Below, in pieces: positions 5,986 through 14,207 of a DNA stretch of 19,374 nucleotides. Under the pieces are notes generated by a model. That model did not search any database, was not told where the DNA came from, and was given only the letters and a program-made list of their open reading frames with translations. The DNA is taken from contig CAYMZA010000007.1 in the NCBI GenBank assembly GCA_964394835.1, positions 1 through 19,374 of the forward strand. Direction: 5' to 3'. The DNA comes from UM-FILTER-36-13 sp964394835. GTDB taxonomy: Bacteria; Patescibacteriota; Patescibacteriia; UBA1558; GWA2-36-10. The position numbers and the translations under genes were made by a program. Numbering within the stretch: the stretch's first letter is position 1; every line of letters starts with the position of its first letter.

Positions 5986-7593
5986 TTATTTCAAACTAGC
6001 TTTTATAAAATCTCTAAACAATGGATGTGATCTTAATGGTCTAGACTTAAACTCTGGATGAAATTGAGAAGCTACAAAAAAAGGATGATCTTTTAATTCT
6101 ACAATTTCAATTAATTTTTTATCCGGTGATATTCCTGAAAATATCATTCCTGCATCTTCTAAAACTTTTCTGTAGTCCATATTAAATTCATACCTATGCC
6201 TATGTCTTTCATGAATTTTCTTAGATCCATAAGCTTTAAAACTTTTACTATTTTTAGTTAATATACATGGATATGAACCTAATCTTAATGTACCACCCTT
6301 ATCTTCATCTTTAGTATGTCCTGGTAGTATATGTATTACAGGATTAGATGTTTTACTATTGAATTCTGTAGAATTAACATCTTCTGTATTTAATACATGT
6401 CTAGCAAATTCTATTGTAGCAACTTGCATTCCTAAACATAACCCTAAGTAAGGTATATTATTTTCTCTAGCATACTTAGCAGCTATTATTTTACCTTCTA
6501 CTCCTCTATATCCAAAACCTCCTGGAACTACTATACCTTTTACTTTTTTTAATTTATTTAATTCTTTTCTATCTTTCTTTTCTAGTTTAACAGAATTAAT
6601 CCATACTAAATCTAATTCGGCATTAGAATGATATGAAGCAGACTTTAAAGCTTCAACAACACTAATATATGCATCTATATTCTCAGTATATTTACCTACT
6701 AAAGCTATACTTATTTTTTTCTTATTCCTACTCTTTATTTTTTTAACTAATTTCTCCCACTCTTTTAAATCTACTTTTTTCTTTTTAACTTTAAGGGAAT
6801 CAAATATAATATCTGATATATGATATTTTTTTTCATATTCTAAAGGTACTTCATATATACTTTTTAATGTTAAAGCTGGTATTACTGCTTTTTCATATAC
6901 ATCAGCAAATAATGCTATCTTTTTAACTATTTCTTTATCTAACTTATGATCACTTCTACAAAGTATAATATCTGGTTGTATACCTCTTCTATATAATGCT
7001 CTAACAGAAGCTTGCGTAGGTTTACTCTTAAGCTCTTGAGAGGCTTTTAAATAGGGTAAAAGTGTTAAATGAAGGAATAGTACATTATCTGAACCCATTT
7101 CTCTGTTAAACTGTCTAGCAGCTTCTAGGAATGGCTCTGCTTCTATATCCGCCACTGTTCCTCCTAATTCTAGTAAAAGAAAGTCTGTTTTGCTTTCTTC
7201 AGCAGCTTTTTTAATATAGTTTTTAATAGCATCTGTAATATGAGGTATTATTTGAATAGTTTTACCTAAATAATGTCCTACTCTTTCCTGTTTTAATACT
7301 TTTTCATATACTTGACCTGTAGTTAAATTAGATAGCTTAGATAAATTAGTATCTGTAAATCTTTCATAATGTCCTAAATCTAAATCTGTTTCAGCACCAT
7401 CTTCTGTTACATATACTTCTCCATGTTGGTATGGACTCATTGTACCTGGGTCTATATTTAAGTAAGGATCTAATTTAGAACTAAAAACAGAATAGCCTGC
7501 TGATTTTAATATTGCTCCTATTGAAGCTGAAGCTATTCCTTTGCCCAAACCCGAACATACCCCTCCTGTTATGAAGATATACTTTGTTTTCAT
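5986..7593 (-). CDS. pyrG: CTP synthase (glutamine-hydrolysing)
   Basis: This enzyme makes CTP from UTP, ATP and glutamine in the cytoplasm, the last step of de novo CTP synthesis. The 535 residues match the family length. The N-terminal synthetase domain has the P-loop SGLGKG (14-19) and the block from PGTMSPYQHGEVYVTEDGAE (49-68). The C-terminal class I glutaminase domain carries the nucleophile Cys386 in GLCLGMQ, with His512 and Glu514 in FHPE. All catalytic residues are present. It lies downstream of rplI on the same strand but behind a terminator, so it probably has its own promoter. A TAATAT about eight bases before the ATG would give a very short leader, and no Shine-Dalgarno sequence is positioned for this ATG. 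Confidence 0.98.
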   Translation of the reverse strand: MKTKYIFITGGVCSGLGKGIASASIGAILKSAGYSVFSSKLDPYLNIDPGTMSPYQHGEVYVTEDGAETDLDLGHYERFTDTNLSKLSNLTTGQVYEKVLKQERVGHYLGKTIQIIPHITDAIKNYIKKAAEESKTDFLLLELGGTVADIEAEPFLEAARQFNREMGSDNVLFLHLTLLPYLKASQELKSKPTQASVRALYRRGIQPDIILCRSDHKLDKEIVKKIALFADVYEKAVIPALTLKSIYEVPLEYEKKYHISDIIFDSLKVKKKKVDLKEWEKLVKKIKSRNKKKISIALVGKYTENIDAYISVVEALKSASYHSNAELDLVWINSVKLEKKDRKELNKLKKVKGIVVPGGFGYRGVEGKIIAAKYARENNIPYLGLCLGMQVATIEFARHVLNTEDVNSTEFNSKTSNPVIHILPGHTKDEDKGGTLRLGSYPCILTKNSKSFKAYGSKKIHERHRHRYEFNMDYRKVLEDAGMIFSGISPDKKLIEIVELKDHPFFVASQFHPEFKSRPLRSHPLFRDFIKASLK

Positions 7594-7607
7594 GTTTTTA
7601 TATATTA

Positions 7608-7636
7608 AAAATTAAAATCTCCTTTTTAGGGGAGAT
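7608..7636 (-). terminator. Terminator after rplI, upstream of pyrG
   Basis: On the minus strand, ATCTCC (7636-7631) pairs with GGAGAT (7622-7617), extendable by two G-U pairs, and is followed by a T-rich tract. The GGAG on this arm is about 20 bases from the pyrG ATG, too far to serve as its ribosome binding site. Confidence 0.75.
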
Positions 7637-7643
7637 GTAAAAA

Positions 7644-8090
7644 TTACTTTGATTTTATTTCTACAAAGATAGTAATCTTATTATTATCTGGTAAAACTAG
7701 TTTAATATTATATTTACCTAAAGACTTTAAAGATACACTATCTTTAAACCATTTTTCATTTAGGTATAGGTTAAAATTCTTTTTTACATAATATATTATA
7801 TCCTTAGTATGAATACCTTGAAAAAGATTATCTTTATCTGATACCCTACCTTTGAATACTATACTTTGTTTATTTAATGTTTTAACTAATTTACTATATT
7901 CTTGATTTTTTTCTTTAACAAACTTTTCTTTTTTCTCTTTTGTAGCTTTAATATTATTGATATTCTTTTCAGAAGCAACTAAAGCTTTTTTCTGAGGTAT
8001 TAAAAAATTCATAGCATAACCATCGGATACACTTTTAATATCTCCTTTTAAACCTAATGATTTGATTGTTTCTAATAGTACTACTTTCAT
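7644..8090 (-). CDS. rplI: 50S ribosomal protein L9
   Basis: L9 binds 23S rRNA near the L1 stalk and helps maintain frame and ribosome quality. The 148 residues are full length. The N-terminal RNA-binding domain shows KVVLLETIKSLGLKGDI and the hallmark GYAMNFLIP (24-32). A lysine-rich connecting helix follows (about 45-75), then the C-terminal domain. Its start overlaps the stop of the upstream S41 protease gene as TAATG, so translation is probably coupled. L9 is reported to be absent from some CPR lineages, so its presence helps narrow the phylum. Confidence 0.96.
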   Translation of the reverse strand: MKVVLLETIKSLGLKGDIKSVSDGYAMNFLIPQKKALVASEKNINNIKATKEKKEKFVKEKNQEYSKLVKTLNKQSIVFKGRVSDKDNLFQGIHTKDIIYYVKKNFNLYLNEKWFKDSVSLKSLGKYNIKLVLPDNNKITIFVEIKSK

Positions 8091-9367
8091 TATTCAAATA
8101 TTAATTCTTTAGCTTTGTCTAATTGAGGATCTATATCATTATTATAGTCTTCTGAGGTTCTATCTACTTCAACATCTGGTATTATACCCTCTTCTTCTAT
8201 ACTCCTACCATTTGGAGTTAACCATTTAGCTACGGTTATTTTAACAGAAGAACCATCGTCTAGAGTTATTAGCTGTTGCACAGAACCTTTACCAAAAGTA
8301 TTTTTACCAACTACTGTAGCTTTATTATAGTCTTGAAGTGCTCCAGCTAATATTTCACTTGCAGAAGCAGAACCTTCATTAACTAAAACTATTGTTTTAA
8401 AATTACTTAAATCTAATTCTTTACCAGTATTATATGATTTATCATTTCTTTTATCAGCAAATGTTTCTCTTACAACAACTTGATCTTCTTCTAACCAACT
8501 ACTAGCTATATCTACTGAAACTCCTAAATATCCTCCTGGATTATTTCTTAAATCAATTATAATACCTTGTGGGCTATCATTAAGTACTTTTTGAGCTATT
8601 TTAGTAAACCTATCCTTAGTATCACTATTAAAATGAATTATTTCAATAATACCTATATCTTCTTCTATGGTATATTTAACACTTGGAATATCTATTTTAT
8701 CACGAACAATAGTAATTTCTTTAGTAGTATTACTATCTTGAGATAATATTGTTAATATAACTTCAGTGCCTTTATCACCTCTAATTAATGTTACAGCCTT
8801 ATCTACGGACATAACAGAAGTATCTAGATCATCAATGGCTAAAATTTTATCCATAGGCTTTAAACCAGCTCTTTCTGCTGGAGTATCTGCTAATGGAGCT
8901 ATGATTAATAAATCTCCTTTTTTTATACCTATTTCAGCACCTATACCATAAAAACTACCATTTAATTCTTGAGTAAATTCTTCTGTAACTTCTGGATCTA
9001 AAAATAGTGAATGAGGATCATCTACAGAATACACCATACCAGCTAATATTCCATAAAATACTTCTTTATCATCAACATCATTTTTATATAGATAATCTTC
9101 ATGAATTATATCCCAAACATCTTTAAATAATTCTAAATTTATTTCTTGATTATTTGAAAAAAGATTCTCTAACTCATTAATTGTAATTTCTTTAACTTGT
9201 TCAGGAGTTTTTACTTTATTTTCTTTCATCCCTATGAAAATACCAACAATTAACATAGTAAATGAGAATATAAAAAAGAATATTAAAGTATAAACCCTGG
9301 TAGTATTTTTATACCAAGGTTTTCTATCTTCTTCTAAGGAAGGTAAATTTGTTTTAAATTGATCCAT
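8090..9367 (-). CDS. S41 carboxy-terminal processing protease with PDZ domain
   Basis: A membrane-anchored serine protease of the CtpA/CtpB/Prc type. The 425 residues begin with a short basic cytoplasmic segment and one membrane helix (about 25-46), so the protease faces outside. A PDZ domain (about 135-210) follows, then the S41 core. By comparison with CtpB the catalytic dyad is Ser335 in GSASASEI and Lys360 in FGKGSVQ, with Gln364 supporting; all are present. Substrates could include cell-wall or division proteins, as in other bacteria, but none is shown here. It starts three bases after murA and shares its last base with the first base of rplI, so the three form one operon. Confidence 0.95.
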   Translation of the reverse strand: MDQFKTNLPSLEEDRKPWYKNTTRVYTLIFFFIFSFTMLIVGIFIGMKENKVKTPEQVKEITINELENLFSNNQEINLELFKDVWDIIHEDYLYKNDVDDKEVFYGILAGMVYSVDDPHSLFLDPEVTEEFTQELNGSFYGIGAEIGIKKGDLLIIAPLADTPAERAGLKPMDKILAIDDLDTSVMSVDKAVTLIRGDKGTEVILTILSQDSNTTKEITIVRDKIDIPSVKYTIEEDIGIIEIIHFNSDTKDRFTKIAQKVLNDSPQGIIIDLRNNPGGYLGVSVDIASSWLEEDQVVVRETFADKRNDKSYNTGKELDLSNFKTIVLVNEGSASASEILAGALQDYNKATVVGKNTFGKGSVQQLITLDDGSSVKITVAKWLTPNGRSIEEEGIIPDVEVDRTSEDYNNDIDPQLDKAKELIFE

Positions 9368-9370
9368 ATT

Positions 9371-10666
9371 CTAATCTTCAATTCTTTTTATATCAGCACC
9401 TAAATTAGCTAAACGAATATCTAATCTTTCATAACCTCTATCTACTTGATATATATTAGACACTACACTTGTTCCTGTAGCAGATAATGCAGCTATAATT
9501 AAGGTTGCACCTGCTCTTAAATCAAAACTAGTTATTTCTTTACCAAATAATGGTGAAGGCCCTATTATTATAACTCTATGAGGATCAGATACTACAATAT
9601 TGGCTCCCATTTTCTTTAATTCAGCAACATATTTTAATCTACCATCATACATCCAATCATGTATTAATGAGGTTCCTTTAGCTTGAGTCATTAATACAGC
9701 AAATGGTTGTAAAAGGTCTGCAGAAAAACCAGGATGTGGCATATCATGAAGTTTTTTAATAGCTTTTAATTCTACTTTACCATCTACTCTTATATTAGCT
9801 AGTTTATAGTTTTTATTAGGACTTAAATCTAAATATTCAATATCTATACCTAATCCTATTTCTTTAAACTTTTCTAATTCTAAAGCTATAAATTGAGGAG
9901 CTGCATTAGTTATTGTTATTTTAGATCTAGTAGCACCTGATAAAGAAAGAAATGTACCAGTCTCAATTGGATCAGGCATTATATAGTATTCAGTGCCATG
10001 TAAATTATTACCACCCTTAATTGTTAAGGTATGAGTGCCTATACCCTCTATCTCTACTCCTAGAGATTGTAAAAACCAACATAGGTCTTGCACAGAAGGA
10101 TCAGCTGCAGCTATCTTAATTGTAGTTTTACCTTGATTTAAAGAAGAAGCTAAAATAATATTCTCTGTACCTGTTACTGAAAACTCACTCATTACTATTT
10201 CTTCTGCTACTGGTCTAGCTTTTTCTAAGTAATAGTATTTACCATCAAAATCAATATCAATACCAAGCTTATCAAAACCTTTTAAATGAGAATCTAATGA
10301 TCTAGAACCTATTTGACATCCACCAGGCTCTTTAGTTTTAATCTTACCAAAACGAGCTACTAAAGCACCCATTAATAGTATAGATGATCTTAAAGCTGAT
10401 ACTAGATGCATATCTAGTCTTTCTAACTCAATATTCGAATTATCTACTTTTAATGTATTATTATCAGACCAAACTATTTTAGACCCCATTGATACTAAAA
10501 TTTGTATCATTTTCTTTACATCTTCAATAACTGGAACATTATGTAAGACCACTTCCTCTTTTGTTAAGATGGTAGCAGCAATAATTGGTGTAGCAGCATT
10601 TTTAAATCCAGCCACCTTAATATCACCATGTAATGTATTACCACCTTGAATTATAAATTTAGACAT
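9371..10666 (-). CDS. murA: UDP-N-acetylglucosamine 1-carboxyvinyltransferase
   Basis: MurA transfers enolpyruvate from PEP to UDP-GlcNAc, the first committed step of peptidoglycan synthesis, in the cytoplasm. At 431 residues the length is typical. It shows the EPSP-synthase-like double domain, with the substrate lysine in FKNAATPIIAA (Lys22-Asn23) and the catalytic loop EPGGCQIGSR holding Cys117, the residue that fosfomycin modifies. The C-terminal DLRAGATLIIAAL and the IYQVDRGYERL region fit the family. It is the first gene of an operon with the S41 protease and rplI. No Shine-Dalgarno sequence precedes the ATG. A TATAAA lies exactly six bases upstream, so the mRNA may be leaderless. Confidence 0.96.
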   Translation of the reverse strand: MSKFIIQGGNTLHGDIKVAGFKNAATPIIAATILTKEEVVLHNVPVIEDVKKMIQILVSMGSKIVWSDNNTLKVDNSNIELERLDMHLVSALRSSILLMGALVARFGKIKTKEPGGCQIGSRSLDSHLKGFDKLGIDIDFDGKYYYLEKARPVAEEIVMSEFSVTGTENIILASSLNQGKTTIKIAAADPSVQDLCWFLQSLGVEIEGIGTHTLTIKGGNNLHGTEYYIMPDPIETGTFLSLSGATRSKITITNAAPQFIALELEKFKEIGLGIDIEYLDLSPNKNYKLANIRVDGKVELKAIKKLHDMPHPGFSADLLQPFAVLMTQAKGTSLIHDWMYDGRLKYVAELKKMGANIVVSDPHRVIIIGPSPLFGKEITSFDLRAGATLIIAALSATGTSVVSNIYQVDRGYERLDIRLANLGADIKRIED

Positions 10667-10672
10667 AGTATA

Positions 10673-10678
10673 TTTATA
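10673..10678 (-). promoter_or_regulatory. Possible -10 box of murA, predicted leaderless
   Basis: On the minus strand TATAAA (10678-10673) is followed by six bases and then the murA ATG. No clear -35 is placed at 17 bases, so support is weak. Confidence 0.4.
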
Positions 10679-10720
10679 TCAATTAATATAATGATACAAT
10701 AAAATTAAAATTATAACAAG

Positions 10721-11998
10721 ATGTCAAGAATTTGGAGAAAATTAGTTTTTATTTCATTTATTTCACTATTTGTAGTATTAACACCATTATTAATACTATA
10801 TTCTTTAGGCTACAGGTATGACTTTAGTACTAATAATGTGGAAAAAAATGGTGCTTTTTATATTAAATCATATCCTAAAGGAGCTAATATATATATTGAT
10901 AATATAGATACAGAAGAAAAAACACCTAGACAAGTTACAAATATTAAACCAGGATTATATAATCTAGAAATAAAGAAAGAAAAATATGTTCCTTGGAACA
11001 AACAACTATATATATACCCAGGTGAAACTACTTTTGTAGAAGATATTGTATTATTTTTAGAAAATCAAGAAAAAACATTATTACATACGGGTAGTATTAA
11101 TTATTTAATTAATGGTAATAAAGATAAATATGCATATTTAGATGATAATTCAGATTTAATTATTACTGATATAGAACAAGAAAGAATATTTAATGTATAT
11201 AGTTTTAAAAAAGAATATAATTTAATAGATTGGTCTAATAATAATAAGTATATATTACTATTTGATGATATTAATTATTATATTTTCAATATTGATCAAA
11301 AGAAGTTAAACAGATTAAGTTTAAAAAATATTAATAATATTATTTGGGACAATAACAATTCTAATATTTTATGGTATTTAAAAAATGATAGGTTATATAA
11401 ATATGATATTAATCAATCTTTTGATGGTTTAGTTATTGATTTAGAGTTAAAAGATATTAAAGATTTTAATATTTTTAATAATTATTTAATTGTTCAATAT
11501 AATACAGGTACTGTTGAAAAGTTTAAAAAAAATAACTTAAAATCTGAAGAAATAATTACTAATTTAAACTTAGGTAAATTAAATACTTTAAAATCTAATA
11601 ACCAATTGCTAATATTTAGTTTAGGTACTAAATTGTATATAAAGCATAAATATGCAGATATTATTAATATCCCCATAACAATAGCTAAAATACATGGTAA
11701 TAAAATACTATTAACCAATGGTCATGAAATTATAATTTATAATTATGAAAATAATAATCAAGAATTAATAGATAGATCTACCAAAATAGTGTCTGATATT
11801 ATATGGCATCCTAATGGTAGTTATTTTCTAACAGAAATTAATGAACAAACTAAGATTATAGAAATAGATGGAAGAAATAAAAGAAATTCTATAGAATTAT
11901 TATCTACTCCTTTGAAAAAACTATATTTATTTAATAATAAAGGAGATAAGTTATTTATACTTAGTTCTAAAGAAAACTTTTATTTAAAAATACAATAA
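10721..11998 (+). CDS. Membrane-anchored PEGA-domain protein with a propeller-like C-terminal region
   Basis: This 425-residue protein has one N-terminal membrane helix (about 8-29) ending in LGYRYDF, with the rest predicted outside the cell. Residues about 43-112 form a PEGA domain: GAFYIKSYPKGANIYIDN, a T-P-R step, then a G-Y-NLEIKKEKYVPW strand pair. The remainder is rich in Asn, Ile and Lys with repeated W-S/H-N..YIL or YFL strands (for example near 'IDWSNNNKYILL' and 'IIWHPNGSYFL'), which suggests a beta-propeller. PEGA proteins of this layout are common in CPR surface or wall-associated proteins, but their function is unknown. It is divergent from murA. The histidine phosphatase gene starts one base after its stop, so the two are probably cotranscribed. 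Confidence 0.85.
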   Translation: MSRIWRKLVFISFISLFVVLTPLLILYSLGYRYDFSTNNVEKNGAFYIKSYPKGANIYIDNIDTEEKTPRQVTNIKPGLYNLEIKKEKYVPWNKQLYIYPGETTFVEDIVLFLENQEKTLLHTGSINYLINGNKDKYAYLDDNSDLIITDIEQERIFNVYSFKKEYNLIDWSNNNKYILLFDDINYYIFNIDQKKLNRLSLKNINNIIWDNNNSNILWYLKNDRLYKYDINQSFDGLVIDLELKDIKDFNIFNNYLIVQYNTGTVEKFKKNNLKSEEIITNLNLGKLNTLKSNNQLLIFSLGTKLYIKHKYADIINIPITIAKIHGNKILLTNGHEIIIYNYENNNQELIDRSTKIVSDIIWHPNGSYFLTEINEQTKIIEIDGRNKRNSIELLSTPLKKLYLFNNKGDKLFILSSKENFYLKIQ

Positions 11999-11999
11999 T

Positions 12000-12569
12000 A
12001 TGAATAATACAATAATACTTTTAAGGCATGGTGAAACTGATAAAGATAAGGACGGCATACCAAAAGATTGGCATTTAACTAAAAGTGGTAAAGAGGAAGC
12101 TGAAGAAGCAAGTAAAAAAGAAATATTTAATAATATTGATATCATTTTTTCTTCAACTGAAAATAAGGCTAAAGAAACAACTAAACCGTTTGCTAAAAAA
12201 AATAATATAAAAATTATAGAGAATAAAGGATTAAACGAAATAAATCGTAATGCAGGTAAATTTATTGAAAAAGATAAATTTAAATCATTAAAAGAAAAAA
12301 TGTTTGAAGATTTAAATTATTCAAAACATGGTTGGGAAACTTCAAATCAAGCATTGAAAAGATTTAAAACAACTATACAAAGTATAGATAAAAAATATAA
12401 AGATAAGAAAATATTAATAACTTCTCATGGAACTGTACTAAGTTTATACTTTGCTAAATTACAAAATAAACTAGACAATATTAATTTTAGATGGAAACAA
12501 TTAAAATTCTGTGACTACGGAATAATTAAAGATGATAAAATAAAAAAAGATATTATAGAATCCCATTAA
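12000..12569 (+). CDS. Histidine phosphatase superfamily protein (phosphoglycerate mutase-like)
   Basis: The 189 residues begin with the phosphohistidine motif LLRHGETD (His10, Arg9). Later elements are SSTENKAKET (about 51-60), where the usual arginine is lysine, the acidic NEINR (Glu80) and the second histidine in TSHGT (His143). These support the branch-1 histidine phosphatase fold, which covers phosphoglycerate mutases, fructose-2,6-bisphosphatases, alpha-ribazole phosphatases and broad phosphatases. The sequence does not show which substrate it uses, and the protein is short for a glycolytic dPGM. It starts one base after the PEGA gene stop and has no Shine-Dalgarno sequence. Its stop codon lies in the loop of the following terminator. 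Confidence 0.88.
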   Translation: MNNTIILLRHGETDKDKDGIPKDWHLTKSGKEEAEEASKKEIFNNIDIIFSSTENKAKETTKPFAKKNNIKIIENKGLNEINRNAGKFIEKDKFKSLKEKMFEDLNYSKHGWETSNQALKRFKTTIQSIDKKYKDKKILITSHGTVLSLYFAKLQNKLDNINFRWKQLKFCDYGIIKDDKIKKDIIESH

Positions 12570-12583
12570 ATATGGGATTTTTT
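12559..12583 (+). terminator. Rho-independent terminator of the PEGA-phosphatase operon
   Basis: AATCCCAT (12559-12566) pairs with ATGGGATT (12572-12579), followed by T's to 12583. The phosphatase stop codon (12567-12569) sits in the loop. Confidence 0.85.
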
Positions 12584-12585
12584 AC

Positions 12586-12594
12586 TTATCCACA
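12586..12594 (+). promoter_or_regulatory. Single consensus DnaA box upstream of lexA
   Basis: TTATCCACA is a perfect match to the high-affinity DnaA box of E. coli. It lies nine bases before the lexA -35. I see no cluster of boxes, so this is not an origin. It could be a DnaA regulatory site or chance. Confidence 0.4.
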
Positions 12595-12603
12595 GGCATA
12601 TAC

Positions 12604-12631
12604 TTGACTTTCGGTTTTTGTTCGGTATAAT
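12604..12631 (+). promoter_or_regulatory. lexA promoter with direct-repeat operator candidate
   Basis: TTGACT (12604-12609), a 16-base spacer and a perfect TATAAT (12626-12631). The start is near 12638, giving a 20-base leader without a Shine-Dalgarno sequence. The spacer holds a direct repeat TTCGGT (12610-12615 and 12621-12626), period 11. Read as TTTC-N7-GTTC (12609-12623), it differs by one base from the GTTC-N7-GTTC LexA box known in Alphaproteobacteria. Its place between -35 and -10 suits autorepression. Confidence 0.65.
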
Positions 12632-12657
12632 AAAGATATAAGTAATTAAATAAATTT

Positions 12658-13257
12658 ATGCCAAACTTAACAAAAAAACAAAAAGAAATTTTAGACTTTG
12701 TAACTCAGTTTATTCAAACTAATGAATATGCTCCTAGTTATAAAGAAATAGCTGAGTACTTTGGACTATCCTCTACTGCTACTGTTCATGAACATATTAA
12801 ATCCTTAGAAGACAAAGGATTAATTAGTAGTAATAAAAATGTAGCTAGATCTTTAGAGGTTATTCAACAACGTTTTGGTAAATCCATTGAACTTCCTTTA
12901 GCTGGTTTAATTACAGCTGGAGAACCTATAGAGGCTGTAGAAACTAATGAAACTATATTAATACCAAAAGATATGGTTAAAGACGAAAATAGCTATGTAT
13001 TAAAGGTTAAGGGAGATTCTATGATTGAAGAGGGTATTTTAAGTGGAGATTATGTAATTGTAGAAAAAAACTTTTATCCTAAAAATGGAGATGTTGTTGT
13101 TGCATTATTAGATAATACTTATGCTACTTTAAAAAAATATTTTAGAGAAGAAAAAAGAATTCGATTACAACCAGCCAATAAAACCATGGAACCTATATAT
13201 GCTAAAAATCCTGCTATACAAGGAGTGGTAAAAGCTATTTTAAGAACATTTATTTAA
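12658..13257 (+). CDS. lexA: SOS repressor LexA
   Basis: LexA represses DNA-damage genes and cuts itself when activated by RecA filaments. The 199 residues are typical. The N-terminal winged helix (1-70) has LTKKQKEILDFV and the recognition region SSTATVHEHIKSLEDKGLI. The C-terminal S24 domain has the cleavage site Ala87-Gly88 in LITAGEPIEAVE, the nucleophile Ser121 in KGDSM and the general base Lys159 in YATLKK. All self-cleavage residues are present, so it should be a functional repressor. It is probably autoregulated through the repeat in its promoter. No terminator separates it from the radical SAM gene 75 bases downstream. Confidence 0.96.
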   Translation: MPNLTKKQKEILDFVTQFIQTNEYAPSYKEIAEYFGLSSTATVHEHIKSLEDKGLISSNKNVARSLEVIQQRFGKSIELPLAGLITAGEPIEAVETNETILIPKDMVKDENSYVLKVKGDSMIEEGILSGDYVIVEKNFYPKNGDVVVALLDNTYATLKKYFREEKRIRLQPANKTMEPIYAKNPAIQGVVKAILRTFI

Positions 13258-13332
13258 ATATATGACTAAAAGAAGAAAATTTAAAATTTGGTATAGAAAT
13301 AATAAATTATTTAATAAAAGTAAAAAGATTAA

Positions 13333-14145
13333 ATGTCTCAAATTAATATCAAGGAAACAGTCGCTAAAAGCATTTTAGTAAAAAGTAATCTTCCTGAAGC
13401 TGATTATGTTATAAACCCATACACTGGATGTTTACATGGCTGTAGGTATTGTTATGCTTCGTTTATGAAACGTTTTACTAAACACAAAGAACCATGGGGT
13501 GAATTTATAGATATAAAGATAAATGCACCTGAAATATTAGAAAAAGATATAAAAAATATAAAAAAAGGAACTGTATTATTAAGTAGTGTTACTGATCCAT
13601 ATAATCCAATAGATGTTAAATATAAACTAACTAGAAAGATTTTAAAAATATTACTAAAGCATAAATTTCCTATATCTATACTTACTAAATCTGATTTAAT
13701 ATTAAGAGATATTGATCTTTTAAAACAATTTAAAGATTGTAGTGTTGGATTTTCTTTATTCAGCTTAGATAATAAAGATATAAATAACTTTGAAAAAAGA
13801 ACAATCCCTGTAAAAAGAAGATTAAAAGCATTAAAAATATTAAAAAATAACAATATCACTACTTATGTTATGATTTCACCTATGTTTCCATATATTACTA
13901 ATATTAATAAAATAATAAAAGAACTAAAGAAAATACCAGTTGATTTTATCTTTTGTGAAAACTATAATATTAAGTCAGGTACTAAAAACACTATTTTTAA
14001 TATTATAAAAAACAAATATCCTAATTTAATAAATAAATATAATACAATATTTAAAAATAAAGACTATTGGAAGAAAGAAGAAAAAAATATACAAAAATTA
14101 GCTAAAGAATATAATATACCAATAAAAGTATTTTTTAATCATTGA
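13333..14145 (+). CDS. Radical SAM protein of the SPL-like family
   Basis: The 270 residues contain the radical SAM cluster motif CLHGCRYC (Cys33, Cys37, Cys40), preceded by NPYTG. Downstream SSVTDPYNPID (about 84-94) and SILTKSDL fit the family often annotated as spore photoproduct lyase-like (SplB or Rv2578c type). The three cysteines should bind a 4Fe-4S cluster that cleaves S-adenosylmethionine. True spore photoproduct repair is unlikely in a non-sporulating CPR cell, and the real substrate is unknown. Its position behind lexA, with no terminator between, allows a DNA-damage role, but this is inference. It ends in TGA, which shows TGA is a stop here. The promoter of rpmA begins immediately after. 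Confidence 0.88.
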   Translation: MSQINIKETVAKSILVKSNLPEADYVINPYTGCLHGCRYCYASFMKRFTKHKEPWGEFIDIKINAPEILEKDIKNIKKGTVLLSSVTDPYNPIDVKYKLTRKILKILLKHKFPISILTKSDLILRDIDLLKQFKDCSVGFSLFSLDNKDINNFEKRTIPVKRRLKALKILKNNNITTYVMISPMFPYITNINKIIKELKKIPVDFIFCENYNIKSGTKNTIFNIIKNKYPNLINKYNTIFKNKDYWKKEEKNIQKLAKEYNIPIKVFFNH

Positions 14146-14147
14146 TA

Positions 14148-14176
14148 TTGACAAATTATAAGATTTAAGTTATTAT
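14148..14176 (+). promoter_or_regulatory. rpmA promoter
   Basis: TTGACA (14148-14153), a 17-base spacer and TATTAT (14171-14176). The start is near 14183, with a leader of about 25 bases and no Shine-Dalgarno sequence. It begins two bases after the stop of the radical SAM gene. Confidence 0.8.
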
Positions 14177-14207
14177 TTACCTCGTTATATAAAAATAATT
14201 AAAACAT

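Noticed and set aside
8766..8951. Plus-strand open frame inside the S41 protease gene
   Set aside because: Antisense shadow of the PDZ-coding region, with no promoter or ribosome binding site.
11494..11718. Minus-strand open frame inside the PEGA gene
   Set aside because: Antisense shadow, no start signals.
12586..12657. Replication origin near the DnaA box
   Set aside because: Only one box, no cluster or unwinding region distinct from background AT-richness, and no dnaA or dnaN neighbour.
13262..13378. 38-residue basic frame between lexA and the radical SAM gene
   Set aside because: It overlaps the radical SAM start by 46 bases, has no ribosome binding site or recognisable motif, and lysine/arginine codons are expected by chance in this AT-rich gap.
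13452..13859. Minus-strand open frame inside the radical SAM gene
   Set aside because: Antisense shadow of a well-supported gene. Its hydrophobic composition is a by-product of AT-rich codons.
14143..14145. Recoding of TGA (as in Gracilibacteria and Absconditabacteria)
   Set aside because: TGA ends the radical SAM protein at a sensible point directly before the rpmA promoter, and no other gene shows an in-frame TGA.
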